Source: Protula sp. h YS-2021
Taxonomy: Eukaryota; Annelida; Polychaeta; Sabellida; Serpulidae
Assembly: GCA_949752745.1 (NCBI GenBank)
Contig: OX457027.1
Span: forward strand, 57,354,053 to 57,418,052
Length of the DNA: 64,000 nucleotides
Direction: 5' to 3'
Shown piece by piece: positions 63,240 through 64,000 of this stretch (position 1 is the stretch's first letter; the number at the start of each line of letters is the position of its first letter). Position numbers and translations under genes: made by a program. The notes below the pieces were generated by a model that did not search any database, was not told the origin of the DNA, and saw nothing but the letters and a program-made list of their open reading frames with translations.

Positions 63240-64000
63240 GTTTCAACACACCTTGAAGTATGTCGTCAATGCCTTTGCATGAGTACATGGAAGAAAAGGT
63301 AACTTTCTTTTTCCGTCCCCTTCTCTTTGGAAGAACTAATGTCGCCTTTGTTTTTACTATACCACTGACACGGACTAGTCACGGTTGCACTTTCTTTGAT
63401 ATTCTGTCTGACAAGACAGATGGTTCCTGTATGTCATTTCTGTTAATTCCTTTAATGTCTCCCTGCATAACCTCGCTGTACCTGAGCAGAACTGCTTTCA
63501 GTTGATACTGGATCTTCTTTCTCATGTTCATTTGACACTGAATCTTCCTTCTCATGTTCAATGTGCATGGGAGTAACGTCCACTTCACAACGGTGTATCT
63601 TTTCCTCTGGTGCTTTTGTACTGTCAATTTCAACCACGAAACTTACATCCAAAGTGAAGCATGGACATCTGGTGTATGCTTCTAGTAGCTCTTCCGATGC
63701 CACAAGTTTCGGCCGCAGTAATAGGAGAAGGTGTTTGCATGGCAAATGAAAGTGTTGCCAATCGTCACAGGAACAAGAGGGGATCGAAATGTCAATGCAT
63801 TAGCAAACATCGGGTGTCGAAAAGAATGGCACTGCAAATTTGTTATTATCTACTTGTCCTATTTCTCCGGGATCGAGTATGTCCACGCACTTTAGAGGCA
63901 TCCGTTCCAAACAGTGCCTAGCAAATGCTTTTGGTTTATCGCGTAAAAATCAGCAATAAAGTCGGAATAGTGCTTAGATATCTCTTAATGACTTGACATT
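63240..64000 (-). pseudogene. SWIM zinc-finger protein fragment, broken, runs off the window
   Basis: On the minus strand, starting at the right edge: ISKHYSDFIADFY, a frameshift at about 63945 beside a T5 run, then DKPKAFARHCLERMPLKCVD, GEIGQVDNNKFAVPFFSTPD, an in-frame TAA at 63800-63802, then a SWIM-type zinc finger SCSCDDWQHFHLPCKH (about 63731-63778; pattern C-x-C-x(n)-C-x-H). SWIM fingers bind DNA or proteins and occur in MULE-type transposase relatives and in animal SWIM proteins. Downstream are KLVASEELLEAYTRCPCF, an acidic stretch with a 10-residue duplication (EHEKEDSVSN/EHEKEDPVST), a second frameshift near 63480, YSEVMQGDIKGINRN, a TGA near 63378, and a basic VLPKRRGRKKKVTF tail. 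The defects suggest a pseudogene, though an unseen intron or an assembly error at the homopolymer could explain some. Confidence 0.65.

Overview
The window looks like a repeat-dominated stretch of an animal nuclear genome. It has no operons or bacterial gene structure. It carries non-LTR retrotransposon (LINE) relics, a tRNA-derived SINE with target-site duplications, a foldback element, a MITE with long terminal inverted repeats and many satellite families. The LINE 3' ends run into a (TTAG)n-type tail, a style I associate with mollusc and other lophotrochozoan genomes. That taxonomic guess is tentative because no host gene here fixes the species. I found no intact host protein-coding gene. 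The best gene-like material is a broken SWIM zinc-finger coding region at the right edge, on the minus strand.

Layout, left to right. 1-1060 is featureless apart from a G-rich tract. 1061-1518 is a 28-bp minisatellite. 1519-3560 is AT-rich non-coding DNA with small hairpins, an AATAAA plus A-tract and a short GAATC-rich array. 3575-7215 is one long element-like array: a (TTAG)n head, then monomers of two classes (about 148 and 155 bp), part of which forms a 593-bp higher-order repeat. 7228-8625 is a 51-bp array. 8886-8957 is a tRNA-like relic. 9226-10292 is a roughly 550-bp tandem duplication containing exon-like segments. 11041-15040 holds 31-bp and 28-bp minisatellites; the right-hand duplicate is interrupted by a 247-bp MITE whose empty site survives in the left-hand copy.

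15043-57692 is a giant array of a satellite with a period of about 345-346 bp, roughly 90 monomer equivalents. It is interrupted by a LINE reverse transcriptase/RNase H relic (15599-16951), by a second LINE with endonuclease and reverse transcriptase domains (49690-53028, itself split by a 972-bp insertion), by SINE pieces, and by eleven copies of one 5'-truncated LINE 3' end on the minus strand. Those eleven copies lie at the same position in the satellite monomer. One (40110-40697) still has a perfect 12-bp target-site duplication. The simplest reading is one insertion into the satellite followed by amplification of the composite unit, giving 1619-bp and 2141-bp higher-order units that alternate as a 3760-bp super-unit.

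57693-64000 has a full-length SINE with a target-site duplication (57842-58078), AT-rich unique sequence, a second array of the 155-bp monomer class in the same orientation (59805-61090), further unique sequence, and the SWIM zinc-finger pseudogene (63240-64000). The many open frames in the satellites are by-products of repeats and are not annotated as genes.
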